A stretch of 49,660 nucleotides of DNA from NCBI RefSeq assembly GCF_000722635.1, contig NZ_JOKH01000010.1, positions 126,943 through 176,602 on the forward strand, written 5' to 3'. Position 1 is the first letter of the stretch; every line of letters starts with the position of its first letter. Shown piece after piece: positions 37,778 through 47,343 of the stretch. Source of the DNA: Endozoicomonas numazuensis (GTDB lineage Bacteria > Pseudomonadota > Gammaproteobacteria > Pseudomonadales > Endozoicomonadaceae). The notes under the pieces are model-generated. The model made no database searches. It was not told where the DNA came from and was given only the letters and a program-made list of their open reading frames with translations. A program made the position numbers and the translations under genes.

Positions 37778-38614
37778 TCATAATTCGGTATTAGGTTTAG
37801 TTGCTGACCAGTCTATGGGAGGGAATGTTTCTGTAAGCTTCACGCCAGAACATTCGGCAGTGGCTTTGTCTAGCTGAGCTTGTGATTCAGGTGATAATTC
37901 AAGATGGATGCTATCAATAATGCTATTTCTTAATTTTATAAGAGGTAGTGTGCTTACTAGTTCATCGTCCGGTAAATCAGTTTCATTCCAGAAATTTCTA
38001 CCATAGCTAAAAGAAATCTTTAAGAGGTGATGATCAGAAAATGGAAGTATAACAACTTGTTTAGCACTGTCAGGCCTACCTCGTGGCTCAGTGATTGAAA
38101 ATTCCGCTCCTGGGGTTGGTAACCATGTTAAGGGTTTCCAGTCGACTGGCGCTATATGTTGGTTCGACTCATCATTATGAGAGTATGAAGATGTGAGTAA
38201 CCGTAATATTGTACTTTCGAAAGCTCTTGGATGAAAAAATGAGATATTATTATTAACTGTTTCGGGCTCGATTATGTTGATGGAAATAGTTTGCTGATAA
38301 AGTTTTCCTGTAAACCAGGGTCCGCAATAGGCCCAGGTTCTAGCAAAAATAGTTCTATGTCGCCATTTCTGATCAGGCATAACACGCTCATTAGATAAGC
38401 GTGTATAGAATTCCATCGATTTAAATCGCCTTTCATAGATTGCCTTGGAATATGAGTTTTTTGGGCAATGCTTAGGTGACCTGAATGAAAGGATGTTACC
38501 GGCTAAATCATGTTTGACTAATCCGCAGAGACTGAAATCTGGACCTTTGGGGGTTGCAGGTTCTTTGATGTCTCTCAACTGTATTGAAGAGTACTTAATC
38601 AGGTCGAACATCAT
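37778..38614 (-). CDS. Candidate immunity protein paired with the upstream effector-like gene (278 aa)
   Basis: A soluble protein without signal peptide or membrane segment. It contains W-A-Y-C-G-P-W-F-T-G-K-L, W-K-P-L-T-W-L-P-T-P-G-A-E-F and P-I-D-W-S-A-T-K-P near the C-terminus, but I do not recognise a family. Its ATG pair (38614/38611, aggaaa upstream) overlaps the last 20 nt of the preceding frame on the same strand. Its AT-rich composition stands out from the tss genes around it. The overlap, the order and the location between tssG and clpV suggest an immunity or chaperone role; this is inference only. Confidence 0.55.
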   Translation of the reverse strand: MMFDLIKYSSIQLRDIKEPATPKGPDFSLCGLVKHDLAGNILSFRSPKHCPKNSYSKAIYERRFKSMEFYTRLSNERVMPDQKWRHRTIFARTWAYCGPWFTGKLYQQTISINIIEPETVNNNISFFHPRAFESTILRLLTSSYSHNDESNQHIAPVDWKPLTWLPTPGAEFSITEPRGRPDSAKQVVILPFSDHHLLKISFSYGRNFWNETDLPDDELVSTLPLIKLRNSIIDSIHLELSPESQAQLDKATAECSGVKLTETFPPIDWSATKPNTEL

Positions 38615-39821
38615 AATTTTTTCCTAACAGCTTATTGGCTTTTTTATGCAGTCTGGGAGTCCAGCCTTCTGCCAGGTTCATTCCGAGTTTTCCCAGACCT
38701 GCGACGGTGCCAACAGCAGTAACGAATGCAAGGGCTTGAGGGTTAGAAATTCCTAAAGTAGACACACCAGCGATTGTCAGTGCTGCTGTAGATGCCCCTT
38801 GAAGTTTTGTACCGTAAGCTAACGCATCCCATGGTGCATTTTTTAACTTGTAAGTATCATTTTTTGCTCTCACTCTATTCGCAATGAGTTCAAGCTGATC
38901 TCGATTGCCAATTGCATCAAGTGGGTGAGTATGAATAAACTTTCTATCAAGATTGAGGTTAAGCTGATGTGCTATCTGAACGGCTACATTGGGTGATGTA
39001 CTGGGTCGGTAGAGGAAAACTGTATGCTTCTCAAGAGTTACATTACGATCAGCTAAAATCTTCATCGCTTGTGTTAATACTGCTGACCCACCAAATTCTG
39101 AGATCCAGCTCACTCCTTGGATGTTTTTGGCATCGTACATGGTTTTGGCAAGTAAGTAGGCTGATTCATTCAAACTTGAGATGTGAGTAGGTTTGATTGC
39201 TTCCCGGTAATTCATCAAGCCTCCAATCTTCTTCTTGCCAGGAGTGATGTGTAGATCAAAACCATCTGCATTAACTCTTAGGCTTCCTCCTGACATGGGG
39301 GCGTCAGAGACATAGTCAGCGACTTCATGAGCTATATCCTCTACTTTTTCACGTCTTCTGTCAGATATTGCAACTATTCTATTTTTTTCTTCGAGAATTT
39401 TACCTTTTTCTTGAAACTTGGTATCCCATTGTCCCTCGATCAACTCCGATCTATATAGTCCAGCTCGCTTTTGTGCAGCCTGAAGCTCAGAAAAATTCAA
39501 ATCAGCATCAAAATGCAAGATTTTAAACTCATCATTAGGCAGCTTCTCAACAGAGACCTTACAGCCAGGAAGAATCATAACAAATTCTTCTGTACCACCA
39601 CGGGCAAGATGGTTAGGCTGAACAAAGATATTGTTCTGATGAAGTCTGCCTGACGCAAGTGACTGTACTCCCTCGACGGTTACTCTAGCCCAATGGTTTC
39701 CACTCCTGGCAAGATTCAGGAGTTCCTGATAGATGTTATTGGCATTAGGCGAACAATAAACAGGCTTACCACAATACTTACCAGCAATGATTGTGTTATG
39801 TGTTGTTTTTAGAACAGTCAT
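38595..39821 (-). CDS. Candidate T6SS effector of unknown activity (408 aa)
   Basis: No known catalytic motif is evident. The central region has W-I-S-E-F-G-G-S-A-V-L-T-Q-A-M-K-I-L-A, which could be a Rossmann- or hydrolase-like element. The C-terminal 60 residues are hydrophobic and glycine-rich (A-A-L-T-I-A-G-V-S-T-L-G-I, A-V-G-T-V-A-G-L-G-K-L-G), like membrane-inserting segments. Residues 190-210 are rich in K-K-I-G-G-L. There is no signal peptide. It overlaps the next gene by 20 nt as in effector-immunity pairs, is AT-rich, and lies in the main T6SS cluster where no structural component is expected. Confidence 0.55.
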   Translation of the reverse strand: MTVLKTTHNTIIAGKYCGKPVYCSPNANNIYQELLNLARSGNHWARVTVEGVQSLASGRLHQNNIFVQPNHLARGGTEEFVMILPGCKVSVEKLPNDEFKILHFDADLNFSELQAAQKRAGLYRSELIEGQWDTKFQEKGKILEEKNRIVAISDRRREKVEDIAHEVADYVSDAPMSGGSLRVNADGFDLHITPGKKKIGGLMNYREAIKPTHISSLNESAYLLAKTMYDAKNIQGVSWISEFGGSAVLTQAMKILADRNVTLEKHTVFLYRPSTSPNVAVQIAHQLNLNLDRKFIHTHPLDAIGNRDQLELIANRVRAKNDTYKLKNAPWDALAYGTKLQGASTAALTIAGVSTLGISNPQALAFVTAVGTVAGLGKLGMNLAEGWTPRLHKKANKLLGKNYDVRPD

Positions 39822-39914
39822 TTTATTCCTTTAACTTCAACTGTAAATGAGCTTCCTTGAGAGAATGATATTCTATGAATGTTGACTTAAAAAAACAGCC
39901 TTTTTACAAAGTCT

Positions 39915-41021
39915 TCAACCAGCAACGGTTACCGTAATTAACTGCTCACGAGCTTCATCAGCCTGCAATCGACTGTTTAAGCCCAGCATCGGGTAGTAAT
40001 TTGCTCGTTGACCTAATTGCAAAGGAGGGAGTTCCTTTTCCATGACCTGGATGAAGATATCAAAGTCCAGTTCTATTCCTGCCATCATCCGGATCAACGT
40101 TTTCATGGACTCCAGCTTTCGGGTTCCGGGCATGATCGTCATGTATTGCTTGTAACTCATGGGTTCAAGTACGACCCGAAATCGACTTTGTATCTGCCAG
40201 CTCTGGGATCCGAGCACCATATTCTGCCCAAGAACATTGTTGACGCCCTGATAACGGTTGATCTTGCCGGGTAACTGGGTGCACAGGTCTTCCGGTATTT
40301 GATACCAGTCGCCTATAAACTGTTCAATGCTGGCTTTCAGGCCAAAGTGATGCAATAGGCAGCTTTTTAATGCACTGGCTGTAGGGGTGGTTCTACCTAA
40401 AAGGCCGCCCAGGCCTGCAATAATATCATCCGGTACCGTTGAGCGATTCTGAACTTTATCTGTACCCAGGCCTGCTAAAGACTTTAAAGCCAAACTGTAT
40501 GCGTCGTTTTCTGGTGTCAGGCTTTCTTTTTCAAGAGATTCAAGTTTGGTGCGTTCGAAGTTTGCTGGCAGCTGATATTTGCGCCAGGCTCGATAAAAAA
40601 GTGAAAGTGTCCTGTGGTGGAAAATATCCAGAAAATCCCTCAGGCCACGGTTTCTCATTTTCAGTTCTTTAAGTACCGTTTCCCCTACATGCTGGGGCAA
40701 GACACCCTGTGAGCCTATCAATCCCATGAAGGTGACTTCCATGGACCACTGGTGTCTTGAAGACGGATCCTGTACATCATCCTGCTCTTTGAGTTTCAGG
40801 CGGGTAATGTCAGAAGCAGCAAACCCGAAACTATGAGATGCGGTGAATCTCACCAGCTCCTTGTGAGGTGGAGCCAGCTCGGCAACAGGCTGGTTGGCAT
40901 AGTTTTCTTCCCGGGCTCGGTCGGTCTGGCTGACGAGCTCCAGCATACGAACAGCCTGAAAAAAATCGAACTGCTGTGGGTTACCTTTCAAGCGATCATA
41001 AAGGCTTTTCTCACTACTCAT
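39915..41021 (-). CDS. tssG: TssG, T6SS baseplate wedge
   Basis: TssG joins TssE, TssF and TssK in the baseplate wedge. The 368-residue product has the family N-terminus (Y-D-R-L-K-G-N-P-Q-Q-F-D-F-F-Q-A-V-R-M-L-E), F-T-A-S-H-S-F-G-F-A-A-S-D-I and V-T-F-M-G-L-I-G-S-Q-G-V-L-P-Q-H-V. The start at 41021 follows ggaaggatt; the frame opens 31 codons earlier, but those residues overlap tssF and are not family-like. It begins 19 bp after tssF. Confidence 0.95.
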   Translation of the reverse strand: MSSEKSLYDRLKGNPQQFDFFQAVRMLELVSQTDRAREENYANQPVAELAPPHKELVRFTASHSFGFAASDITRLKLKEQDDVQDPSSRHQWSMEVTFMGLIGSQGVLPQHVGETVLKELKMRNRGLRDFLDIFHHRTLSLFYRAWRKYQLPANFERTKLESLEKESLTPENDAYSLALKSLAGLGTDKVQNRSTVPDDIIAGLGGLLGRTTPTASALKSCLLHHFGLKASIEQFIGDWYQIPEDLCTQLPGKINRYQGVNNVLGQNMVLGSQSWQIQSRFRVVLEPMSYKQYMTIMPGTRKLESMKTLIRMMAGIELDFDIFIQVMEKELPPLQLGQRANYYPMLGLNSRLQADEAREQLITVTVAG

Positions 41022-41040
41022 AATCCTTCCTCGTAACGCT

Positions 41041-42873
41041 TCATAGCAGGGCCTTTTCACCCGCTCTGGGTGGCCAACGCTTGAACTCACCGTCCTTGCC
41101 ACTGAGGGTAACAATCAGTCGAACAAAAGAATTAATGGTGCAATACACGCCCAGGAATCGTTCAATGACCGAGCTGAAGAGCAGAGGACTGGTTCCCGTC
41201 AGCATCATAGAATCCAGCTGCAGCTCTACTTCGGTGCCGCGACAAAGTACTACGGTGTTATCAATAGATATAGGGGCGGTAATAGCCCGGGTATTCATGG
41301 TTCTGAGCGCTTCTATCAGATTCCGGGTACTGGCTGAATCCTTGAAATTATAAAGGCGAAGGATTTCCTTGAACGCTTCACAGGAATCAGTACCTCGACT
41401 CAGCGACAAGTGATTGAGGTTGAGGTGTGAAATCAGACGCCAGAACGCGCCATCTTTCAGTGGAGGTCTAACGACAGTAGTCGGTGACGTGACAGAGCTG
41501 ATTCTGGCAGCTGGAGCGTCGCCATCAACAATAGAGAACAGAGGCTGACCTCCACCGGTTGGCAGTTTTCTGGGTTGATTTCGATTGGTGCACATCAGGT
41601 CAAGGTGCAGGACGCTATTTTTAGCCTGAAAAGGATTCATCTCAAGATCAACCAGTCGAATGGAGCATTCGCTGGCCTGTTCATTAAAGTGTTCTCCTTC
41701 TACCACCTCTCTACGCCTTGGACTCCAGAAAGCAGTCTGTCCGGCTTCCACCTGATGGTGCCGGTAACTGTAAAAAGGCGTGAACTCTCTTTTATTCCCT
41801 TCATTATCAGTACAGGCAACGGTTTCAATGGACCAGGTTTCAAGCTCACCCTTACGGCGGATGTCGGGCGTAATGGGGTATTCATATTCGGTATGGTTCA
41901 GTGAAACAGGTTCGGCCCGCATGGGAAAGAGATTGATAGCGGGAGTGCATCCCAGGGCGAACATACTGGCTGTGAGCTGGTGTTCAAGCTCTTCATTGCT
42001 GTCTTCGAGGTAGATGTAGAGATTAAATTTCTGGGAAATATTGCCTTCTAATGCCTGTTTGAATCCAGAAATATCCAGGAAAAGGAATTTTTCAGGGAAG
42101 ACAAAAAACTCGGTGAGAAGACGATAGCCCAGAAAAGCATTATCGGGGTAGGGGATCAGGCCTTCGTCTTCTTCAAACCCAACTGCCTTGATTTCATGGC
42201 TGTCCAGGTACACAGGGTTAGGGTCATCATCACTGCGTGCCATAACCAGTTTAACGGTGCGGGTCAGCAGTAAATCATAAAGTGGATAAACGTGCTGGGG
42301 TTGTCCTCTGAGAAAAAAGCGTTGGGTGTCGTCAATCACTTCTTCTATCGCGGCTTCTTCTGCCAGTGCCTGAAATTCCAGTTTGATGACTGCATTGGCA
42401 TCTGTGACCTTATTGGAACCAGGAGCAATAAAAGGTCTTGGCATCAGGTTGGCGGATTTAACGGATATAGCCGGAACCCGGGCATCGTAGCAGGTAGTAA
42501 ACCGGCAACTGTTACCTGAGTGTTGATCGGTATCGAGCCAGCTACCTGAGGGTACACTGGCCGGTGCATCCAGAAGGGGTTCAGGTTCAAACTGAACAAT
42601 GGTCATTGAAGGAATAGGGCGCAGGTAATGAGGATACAAAGTTTCCAGCATGGCTTCTGTCAACTCAGGGAACTCATCATCGAGCTTCTGCTGTATGCGG
42701 GCATTCATGTATGCAACACCGGACAGCAATTTAGCCACCAGGGGGTCATCAACGGTGTTGGTATCTAACTGAAGAGCTCCGGCGATGGCAGGGTGACGCT
42801 GGGCAAACTCACCAGCAGACTGTTGGACAAACGCCAATTCTTTTTCGTACAGCGGGAGTAATTTATCACTCAT
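41041..42873 (-). CDS. tssF: TssF, T6SS baseplate wedge
   Basis: The 610-residue product matches TssF/VasA: L-P-L-Y-E-K-E-L-A-F-V-Q-Q-S-A-G-E-F-A-Q-R-H-P at the N-terminus, L-L-S-G-V-A-Y-M-N-A-R-I-Q-Q-K-L-D-D-E-F-P-E-L and L-Y-P-H-Y-L-R-P-I-P-S-M. It forms the wedge core with TssG. It starts 21 bp after tssE with its own ribosome binding site (ggaagg). Confidence 0.96.
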   Translation of the reverse strand: MSDKLLPLYEKELAFVQQSAGEFAQRHPAIAGALQLDTNTVDDPLVAKLLSGVAYMNARIQQKLDDEFPELTEAMLETLYPHYLRPIPSMTIVQFEPEPLLDAPASVPSGSWLDTDQHSGNSCRFTTCYDARVPAISVKSANLMPRPFIAPGSNKVTDANAVIKLEFQALAEEAAIEEVIDDTQRFFLRGQPQHVYPLYDLLLTRTVKLVMARSDDDPNPVYLDSHEIKAVGFEEDEGLIPYPDNAFLGYRLLTEFFVFPEKFLFLDISGFKQALEGNISQKFNLYIYLEDSNEELEHQLTASMFALGCTPAINLFPMRAEPVSLNHTEYEYPITPDIRRKGELETWSIETVACTDNEGNKREFTPFYSYRHHQVEAGQTAFWSPRRREVVEGEHFNEQASECSIRLVDLEMNPFQAKNSVLHLDLMCTNRNQPRKLPTGGGQPLFSIVDGDAPAARISSVTSPTTVVRPPLKDGAFWRLISHLNLNHLSLSRGTDSCEAFKEILRLYNFKDSASTRNLIEALRTMNTRAITAPISIDNTVVLCRGTEVELQLDSMMLTGTSPLLFSSVIERFLGVYCTINSFVRLIVTLSGKDGEFKRWPPRAGEKALL

Positions 42874-42894
42874 ATCGGGCTTCCTTCCTGACGC

Positions 42895-43374
42895 TTACTG
42901 CATCTCCAGGATATCTATTGTCTGGTTTACCGGATCCAGTGCCGAATCAAAAATCAGCAGCTCTTGAGCAGCGGTGGCGTGTAGTACTGCTTCCATTCGA
43001 AATCTTACTGTTGGATCTTCTGAGTCAATGGCGCTTTTACTTTCCACTTTTACCGAGCGAATACGAGGCTCGTAGTGGAGAATGGTTTTTTCCACCTGAC
43101 GACAGAATTGGTTGAGTGCTTCCGATGAATTCAGATTGATGGTTGAAAGGTCAGGTAAGCCATAATTGGGTAGACCTTTTTTTACTTCTTTCAGTTCTGT
43201 GGGTGGAGAAATAACGCAAAAACGAGTGTTGAGCAGGTATTCGAGATCTCTCCGTACGCTTTCACGCAACTGCCGAAGTTCAAGAAAATTCTGCCTTGAT
43301 CGGTCATCTGAAGGTTCCAGTAGTCGATCCAGAACCGGTGCCATCAGTTTTTTATCGTTATTATGGGTATACAT
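42895..43374 (-). CDS. tssE: TssE, gp25-like baseplate protein
   Basis: The product (159 aa) is the T6SS equivalent of phage T4 gp25, linking baseplate and sheath. Family features include L-L-D-R-L-L-E-P-like V-L-D-R-L-L-E-P-S-D-D at residues 14-24, the E-x-V-R-R-D-L-E-Y-L-L-N-T-R segment, G-L-P-D-L-S and the C-terminal E-P-R-I-R-S-V-K-V. It lies between the second tssC and tssF with 15-21 bp spacings, consistent with one operon. Confidence 0.93.
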   Translation of the reverse strand: MYTHNNDKKLMAPVLDRLLEPSDDRSRQNFLELRQLRESVRRDLEYLLNTRFCVISPPTELKEVKKGLPNYGLPDLSTINLNSSEALNQFCRQVEKTILHYEPRIRSVKVESKSAIDSEDPTVRFRMEAVLHATAAQELLIFDSALDPVNQTIDILEMQ

Positions 43375-43389
43375 CGTTAAATATCCGTT

Positions 43390-44946
43390 TTAACTGTGAC
43401 CACTGCTGAGCTCTGTGGTCAGCCGTAGTTCTGAAACCAGATGATCGGCACTGTAATGAGGCCGCAAATAAATAGTGCTGTGGTAGGCACCGGCACTGCC
43501 CGGTTGTTCTCTGACTTCTACCCGTGCTTCACGCAAAGGATAACGAGCGAGCATCTCCCATTTCAAATCCTCGCGGCCGGTACAATACTTGTTGAGCCAC
43601 TCCTGAAGATAACGCTCACATTCTTTCGCCGTAATAAACTGTCCTACTTTCTCACGAATCATGATCTTGATGTAATGGGCAAAGCGAGAAGCGGATAAAA
43701 CCTGCTGAAGCATCCCACTGATTCGATCATTGGCGGTAGTGGACTTACTCTTGTACTTTTTTGACAAGTGCAAGGAAGGGCAGCTGTGAAAAGCGGCATA
43801 AGGGGTATCATGGCAATGACTCAGGGCAATCAGGCCCAGGTCCGAAAGTTCACGTTCAACGGTATCGGTGATGAGAACCGGTGTCAGAATTTTATGAACG
43901 GTACCGGGGCTATCGGTCTGATAATCCTGAGATTGGTAACACGTTACCAGCCCTCCACCCAGATAGTCTCTGGGCACACCCTTGATATGAGCGAACCAGC
44001 CAACATCGCCAAACTCACGGAGCAAGTTGCAACCAAAAGCGTAACAGGCATTGGCCCAGAGGTAGCCTGAAAGGCCTTCTTCCCGGGCATTTTCCTTGAA
44101 GTTAAGCGTATCTTGCCTGGTTGCGGAGATGTTTTTATCCCAAGGCTCCCGACACAGCACTTCGGGTAATGTCACAGCCAGAAATCGGCTGTCTTCACTT
44201 TGGCGTAATGATTGCCAGCGCAGGTATTCTTGTTGTTGGAAAAGATTGGCAAGATTCAGAGGAAGGCCAAGCTCATCGAAACTATCAAGGCCAAACAGCT
44301 GAGGCGCGGCACCACAAATGAAGGGCGCAAATGCTGCGGCGGCTACCTGGGAGAGTCCCTGTAATGTGGTGATATCGTCGTAGGAATGCCCCGGATAGGC
44401 ACGGTGAGCGACCTGGTAATCACCCAGAAGAACGCCATAGGGCTCCCCGCCAGCCATTCCAAATTCTTCATTGTAAATCAGGCGAAACAGAGTGGTCTGG
44501 GTGATATCCGGTGCTCGCTCAATATCCTTGCTGACTTCACGCCAGCTGATATCGAGCAGTCGAACCCGAGTCATTCGGGATTGACTGGATTGATCCACTA
44601 AAGTCCAGAGGCCTCGCCAGCTGCTCTCTAGCTGCTGAAAACGCGGATGATGGAGAATAGCGTTCAGGGCGTCGTTAATTTTTTCATCAATAGCGGCTAT
44701 CTGGCAGCTGATAAAATCCTGCAGTTGACCCTGCCTTAATGAAGTGGACGGAGAACTGAGTTCGGTTAACCAGATAAACAGAGCACGGTTTGCATCCGGC
44801 TCTTTAAGAAATCGTTTCAGTGAATCCGCTTTCGTCTGTCTGGCTTTGATAGGCTCTGATACTGACGGCGGCTCAGTCTGCTGTTGCTTTTTTGGTGGTA
44901 TCGCCAAAGTAGCCAGATCTTCAGACACAATTGCTTCCTGATTCAA
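43390..44946 (-). CDS. Second TssC paralogue (TssC2), sheath-like protein
   Basis: The 518-residue product is a diverged TssC (ImpC/EvpB family). It keeps L-E-S-S-W-R-G-L, F-G-M-A-G-G-E-P-Y-G-V-L-L-G-D-Y and the C-terminal A-R-V-E-V-R-E-x-P-G-S-A-G-A-Y, but carries a longer, low-complexity N-terminus (P-P-K-K-Q-Q-Q-T-E-P-P). The conventional TssC lies 103 bp upstream; the gap contains an imperfect GC-rich hairpin (about 44994-45019). Tandem tssC genes are known in some T6SS clusters, in which only the first is clearly the sheath subunit. Its role here is not known; a sheath variant or baseplate-proximal ring are options. Confidence 0.9.
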   Translation of the reverse strand: MNQEAIVSEDLATLAIPPKKQQQTEPPSVSEPIKARQTKADSLKRFLKEPDANRALFIWLTELSSPSTSLRQGQLQDFISCQIAAIDEKINDALNAILHHPRFQQLESSWRGLWTLVDQSSQSRMTRVRLLDISWREVSKDIERAPDITQTTLFRLIYNEEFGMAGGEPYGVLLGDYQVAHRAYPGHSYDDITTLQGLSQVAAAAFAPFICGAAPQLFGLDSFDELGLPLNLANLFQQQEYLRWQSLRQSEDSRFLAVTLPEVLCREPWDKNISATRQDTLNFKENAREEGLSGYLWANACYAFGCNLLREFGDVGWFAHIKGVPRDYLGGGLVTCYQSQDYQTDSPGTVHKILTPVLITDTVERELSDLGLIALSHCHDTPYAAFHSCPSLHLSKKYKSKSTTANDRISGMLQQVLSASRFAHYIKIMIREKVGQFITAKECERYLQEWLNKYCTGREDLKWEMLARYPLREARVEVREQPGSAGAYHSTIYLRPHYSADHLVSELRLTTELSSGHS

Positions 44947-45049
44947 GCGGCGGAAATTAAATGTTAGGTTGTCGGTAATCTTTGGAAGTTTAAAGCCATT
45001 CCCGCTGTGCGGAAATGGCAGGGTTGACAGACTGTCGTAAAACAGAGTC

Positions 45050-46543
45050 TTAGCCGGCAGAAGGAATATTCGCGACCATTCTCAAAGAGGTAGTCAGTTC
45101 TTCCATTTGCAGCCAGGGACGCATATAAGCGACAGCACTGTAGGAACCCGGTGCACCTGGGTTCTCTTTTACTTCAACACGAGCTTCTGCCAGCGGGTAA
45201 CGGGCTTTCATCTCGGCAGAAGCATCAGGGTTGCCATTGGTGTACTGAGCAATCCACTGATTCAACCAACGTTCAACATCCTTGGCTTCCATGAAGGAAC
45301 CAATCTTGTCACGACCCATTACCTTCAGATAATGAGCGATACGGCCGGTCGCCATGATGTAGGGAAGGCGAGCAGAGATGGATGCGTTTGCTGTGGCATC
45401 AGGGTTGTCAAAAACCTTGGGCTTCTGGGTTGTCTGAGCACCAAAAAATACTGAGTAGTCGGTATTTTTGTAGTGACACAGGGGCAGGAAACCCTGATTG
45501 CTGAGTTCGGCTTCGCGACGGTCAGTAATACCGATTTCAGTAGGGCATTTCTGGTCCATGTCGCCGTCATCGCTCTTGAATACGTGACTGGGCAGACCTT
45601 CAACCTTACCACCCCCTTCAGCACCACGAATGGCAGTACACCAGCCATTTTCAGCGAAAGATTTGGTCAGGGTTGTTCCCATGACGTAAGCCGCATTCAT
45701 CCAGGTGTACTGGTCGTGCTCAACATCTGCAGCCATGCCGCTTTCATCCAGAGGAAGCTCTTCAAAGTTGAACGCTTCTACTGTTTTGGAATTGGCACCG
45801 TAAGGCAGACGGGACAGTACTCTGGGCATGACCAGGTTAACAAAGCGGGAGTCTTCGCTGTCGCGGAAACTGCGCCATTTGATGTATTCCTGAGATTCAA
45901 AAATCTTGGCCAGATCTCTGGGCTTGGACAGTTCGGTATAGTCGTCAAAACCGAACATTTCTGAACCGGCTGCTGAGACAAATGGGCAGAATCCGGCTGC
46001 AGCCACATTGGACATATTGGTCAGCAGATCAATATCTTCCGGATGGCTGGTGAACTCATAGTCACCAATAATGCAGGCATAAGGTTCACCACCGGCGATA
46101 CCAAACTCTTCTTCGTAGATTTTCTTGAAGGTCTGGCTCTGATCAAATTCCACTGCCTTGTCCAGATCCTTGAACAGTTCACGCTTGCTGACGTTTAGCA
46201 TACGCAACTTCAGATTGGCACTGGTTTCACTGTTCATAACCAGGTGGTTCAATCCACGCCAGGAGCCTTCCAGCTTCTGGAATTTTTCGTGATGCATAAT
46301 AGCTGACAGCTGTTTCGAAATGGCTGCATCAATAGCATCAACGGCAGAGTTGATGGTTTTAGTCAGGTTACGATCCCAACTTACCGTTCCATCAAGTACC
46401 TGTTTGGTCAGGTTTTCCAACAGGTCTTTGGCATCATCCCGTTCAGTCTGCTTGGTGGCACCAATGGCCTGCTCCAAGAGACTGAGAGAATCTTCCTGTG
46501 CTTCTGCTGCTTCTAATACTGCACCTTCAGTTTCTGTGCTCAT
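45050..46543 (-). CDS. tssC: TssC, large sheath subunit
   Basis: The 497-residue product is canonical TssC/Vip[13 protein letters not shown] near residue 95, [12 protein letters not shown] near 150, [13 protein letters not shown], and the C-terminal [15 protein letters not shown]. With TssB it forms the contractile sheath recycled by ClpV. Start and the tssB stop share one base (TGATG), indicating translational coupling. Confidence 0.97.
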   Translation of the reverse strand: MSTETEGAVLEAAEAQEDSLSLLEQAIGATKQTERDDAKDLLENLTKQVLDGTVSWDRNLTKTINSAVDAIDAAISKQLSAIMHHEKFQKLEGSWRGLNHLVMNSETSANLKLRMLNVSKRELFKDLDKAVEFDQSQTFKKIYEEEFGIAGGEPYACIIGDYEFTSHPEDIDLLTNMSNVAAAGFCPFVSAAGSEMFGFDDYTELSKPRDLAKIFESQEYIKWRSFRDSEDSRFVNLVMPRVLSRLPYGANSKTVEAFNFEELPLDESGMAADVEHDQYTWMNAAYVMGTTLTKSFAENGWCTAIRGAEGGGKVEGLPSHVFKSDDGDMDQKCPTEIGITDRREAELSNQGFLPLCHYKNTDYSVFFGAQTTQKPKVFDNPDATANASISARLPYIMATGRIAHYLKVMGRDKIGSFMEAKDVERWLNQWIAQYTNGNPDASAEMKARYPLAEARVEVKENPGAPGSYSAVAYMRPWLQMEELTTSLRMVANIPSAG

Positions 46544-47061
46544 CAGGCGTCCCCCTCGTCCTTGTCACCCATTCCCAGTTCCTCTGAGATTTTGGTGATT
46601 TCGTCTGTGTTTTTGAGAATGTTTTCCAGGATTTCTTCAAGATCTTCAGAGCGATCAGCTTTACTCATCAGGTCTCTGAGCTTGCTGCGTGCGGCCATCA
46701 GTTCTTTTAGTGGCTGCACTTGTTGCACAAGCTTTTCCGGATCAAAGTCATCCATAGCGTTGAAATCAAGATCAACCGCCATTTCACTATTATCATCCGC
46801 CAGGGTATTGGGGACTTTCAGGTTCAGTTTCGGGTTTACTTTTCCCATCACCTGGTTGAAGTTGTCACGGTCGATCTGGACAAACTTCCGCTCCTTCATG
46901 GCTTTCTTGCCTTCGGTGTTATCTCCTGAGTAATCCCCCATAACACCGGCCACAAAAGGCAGTTCTTTAACCACTTCAGCGCCGTTGGTCTCGACGTCAT
47001 ATGTGATGTGGACGCGGGGTTTACGAACCCGCTTCAGTTTGTCGTGGATACTGTCAGACAT
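46543..47061 (-). CDS. tssB: TssB, small sheath subunit
   Basis: The product (172 aa) has the VipA hallmarks: [38 protein letters not shown] and [13 protein letters not shown] prefer the ATG at 47061 to the one at 47067 because of spacing to gggag. A long palindrome lies in the leader at 47084-47119, and a 282-bp gap separates tssB from tssA, so tssB probably has its own promoter. Confidence 0.96.
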   Translation of the reverse strand: MSDSIHDKLKRVRKPRVHITYDVETNGAEVVKELPFVAGVMGDYSGDNTEGKKAMKERKFVQIDRDNFNQVMGKVNPKLNLKVPNTLADDNSEMAVDLDFNAMDDFDPEKLVQQVQPLKELMAARSKLRDLMSKADRSEDLEEILENILKNTDEITKISEELGMGDKDEGDA

Positions 47062-47083
47062 GATCATCTCCCTTTTTATTGTG

Positions 47084-47119
47084 AATAATTTTTATCACCG
47101 CCAGTGATGAAAAATTATT
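47084..47119. promoter_or_regulatory. Long near-perfect palindrome in the tssB leader
   Basis: aataatttttatcac and gtgatgaaaaattatt pair around a 5-nt centre (cgcca) with a single base gap, giving an AT-rich inverted repeat of about 36 bp that ends 17 bp before the tssB ribosome binding site. It could be an operator or a 5'-UTR stem that affects mRNA stability or translation. Confidence 0.6.
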
Positions 47120-47151
47120 TAAGCCGCTCATGGCTGTTTTTATGAAATTCT

Positions 47152-47188
47152 TTTCATTCTCTTTCTATTGATTCAACAGAGAATGAAA
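47152..47188. promoter_or_regulatory. Inverted repeat in the tssA-tssB gap
   Basis: tttcattctct (47152-47162) and agagaatgaaa (47178-47188) are perfect 11-bp arms with a 15-bp spacer. No T run follows on the minus strand, so a binding site upstream of the tssB promoter is more likely than a tssA terminator. The rest of the 282-bp gap shows no gene. Confidence 0.5.
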
Positions 47189-47343
47189 GTATTCCTTAAC
47201 TTACGTGATTGTTATTTGTGTGTTGCATCGTTGATGATGAACACGACTTCCATTTCAGGCTCACGGCCTTTTCATTATTGTTACCCGTTTCTTTTCAAAC
47301 CCTTGATTAAAAAAGAAATGGATACGACCTGACTGCTGTGGCT

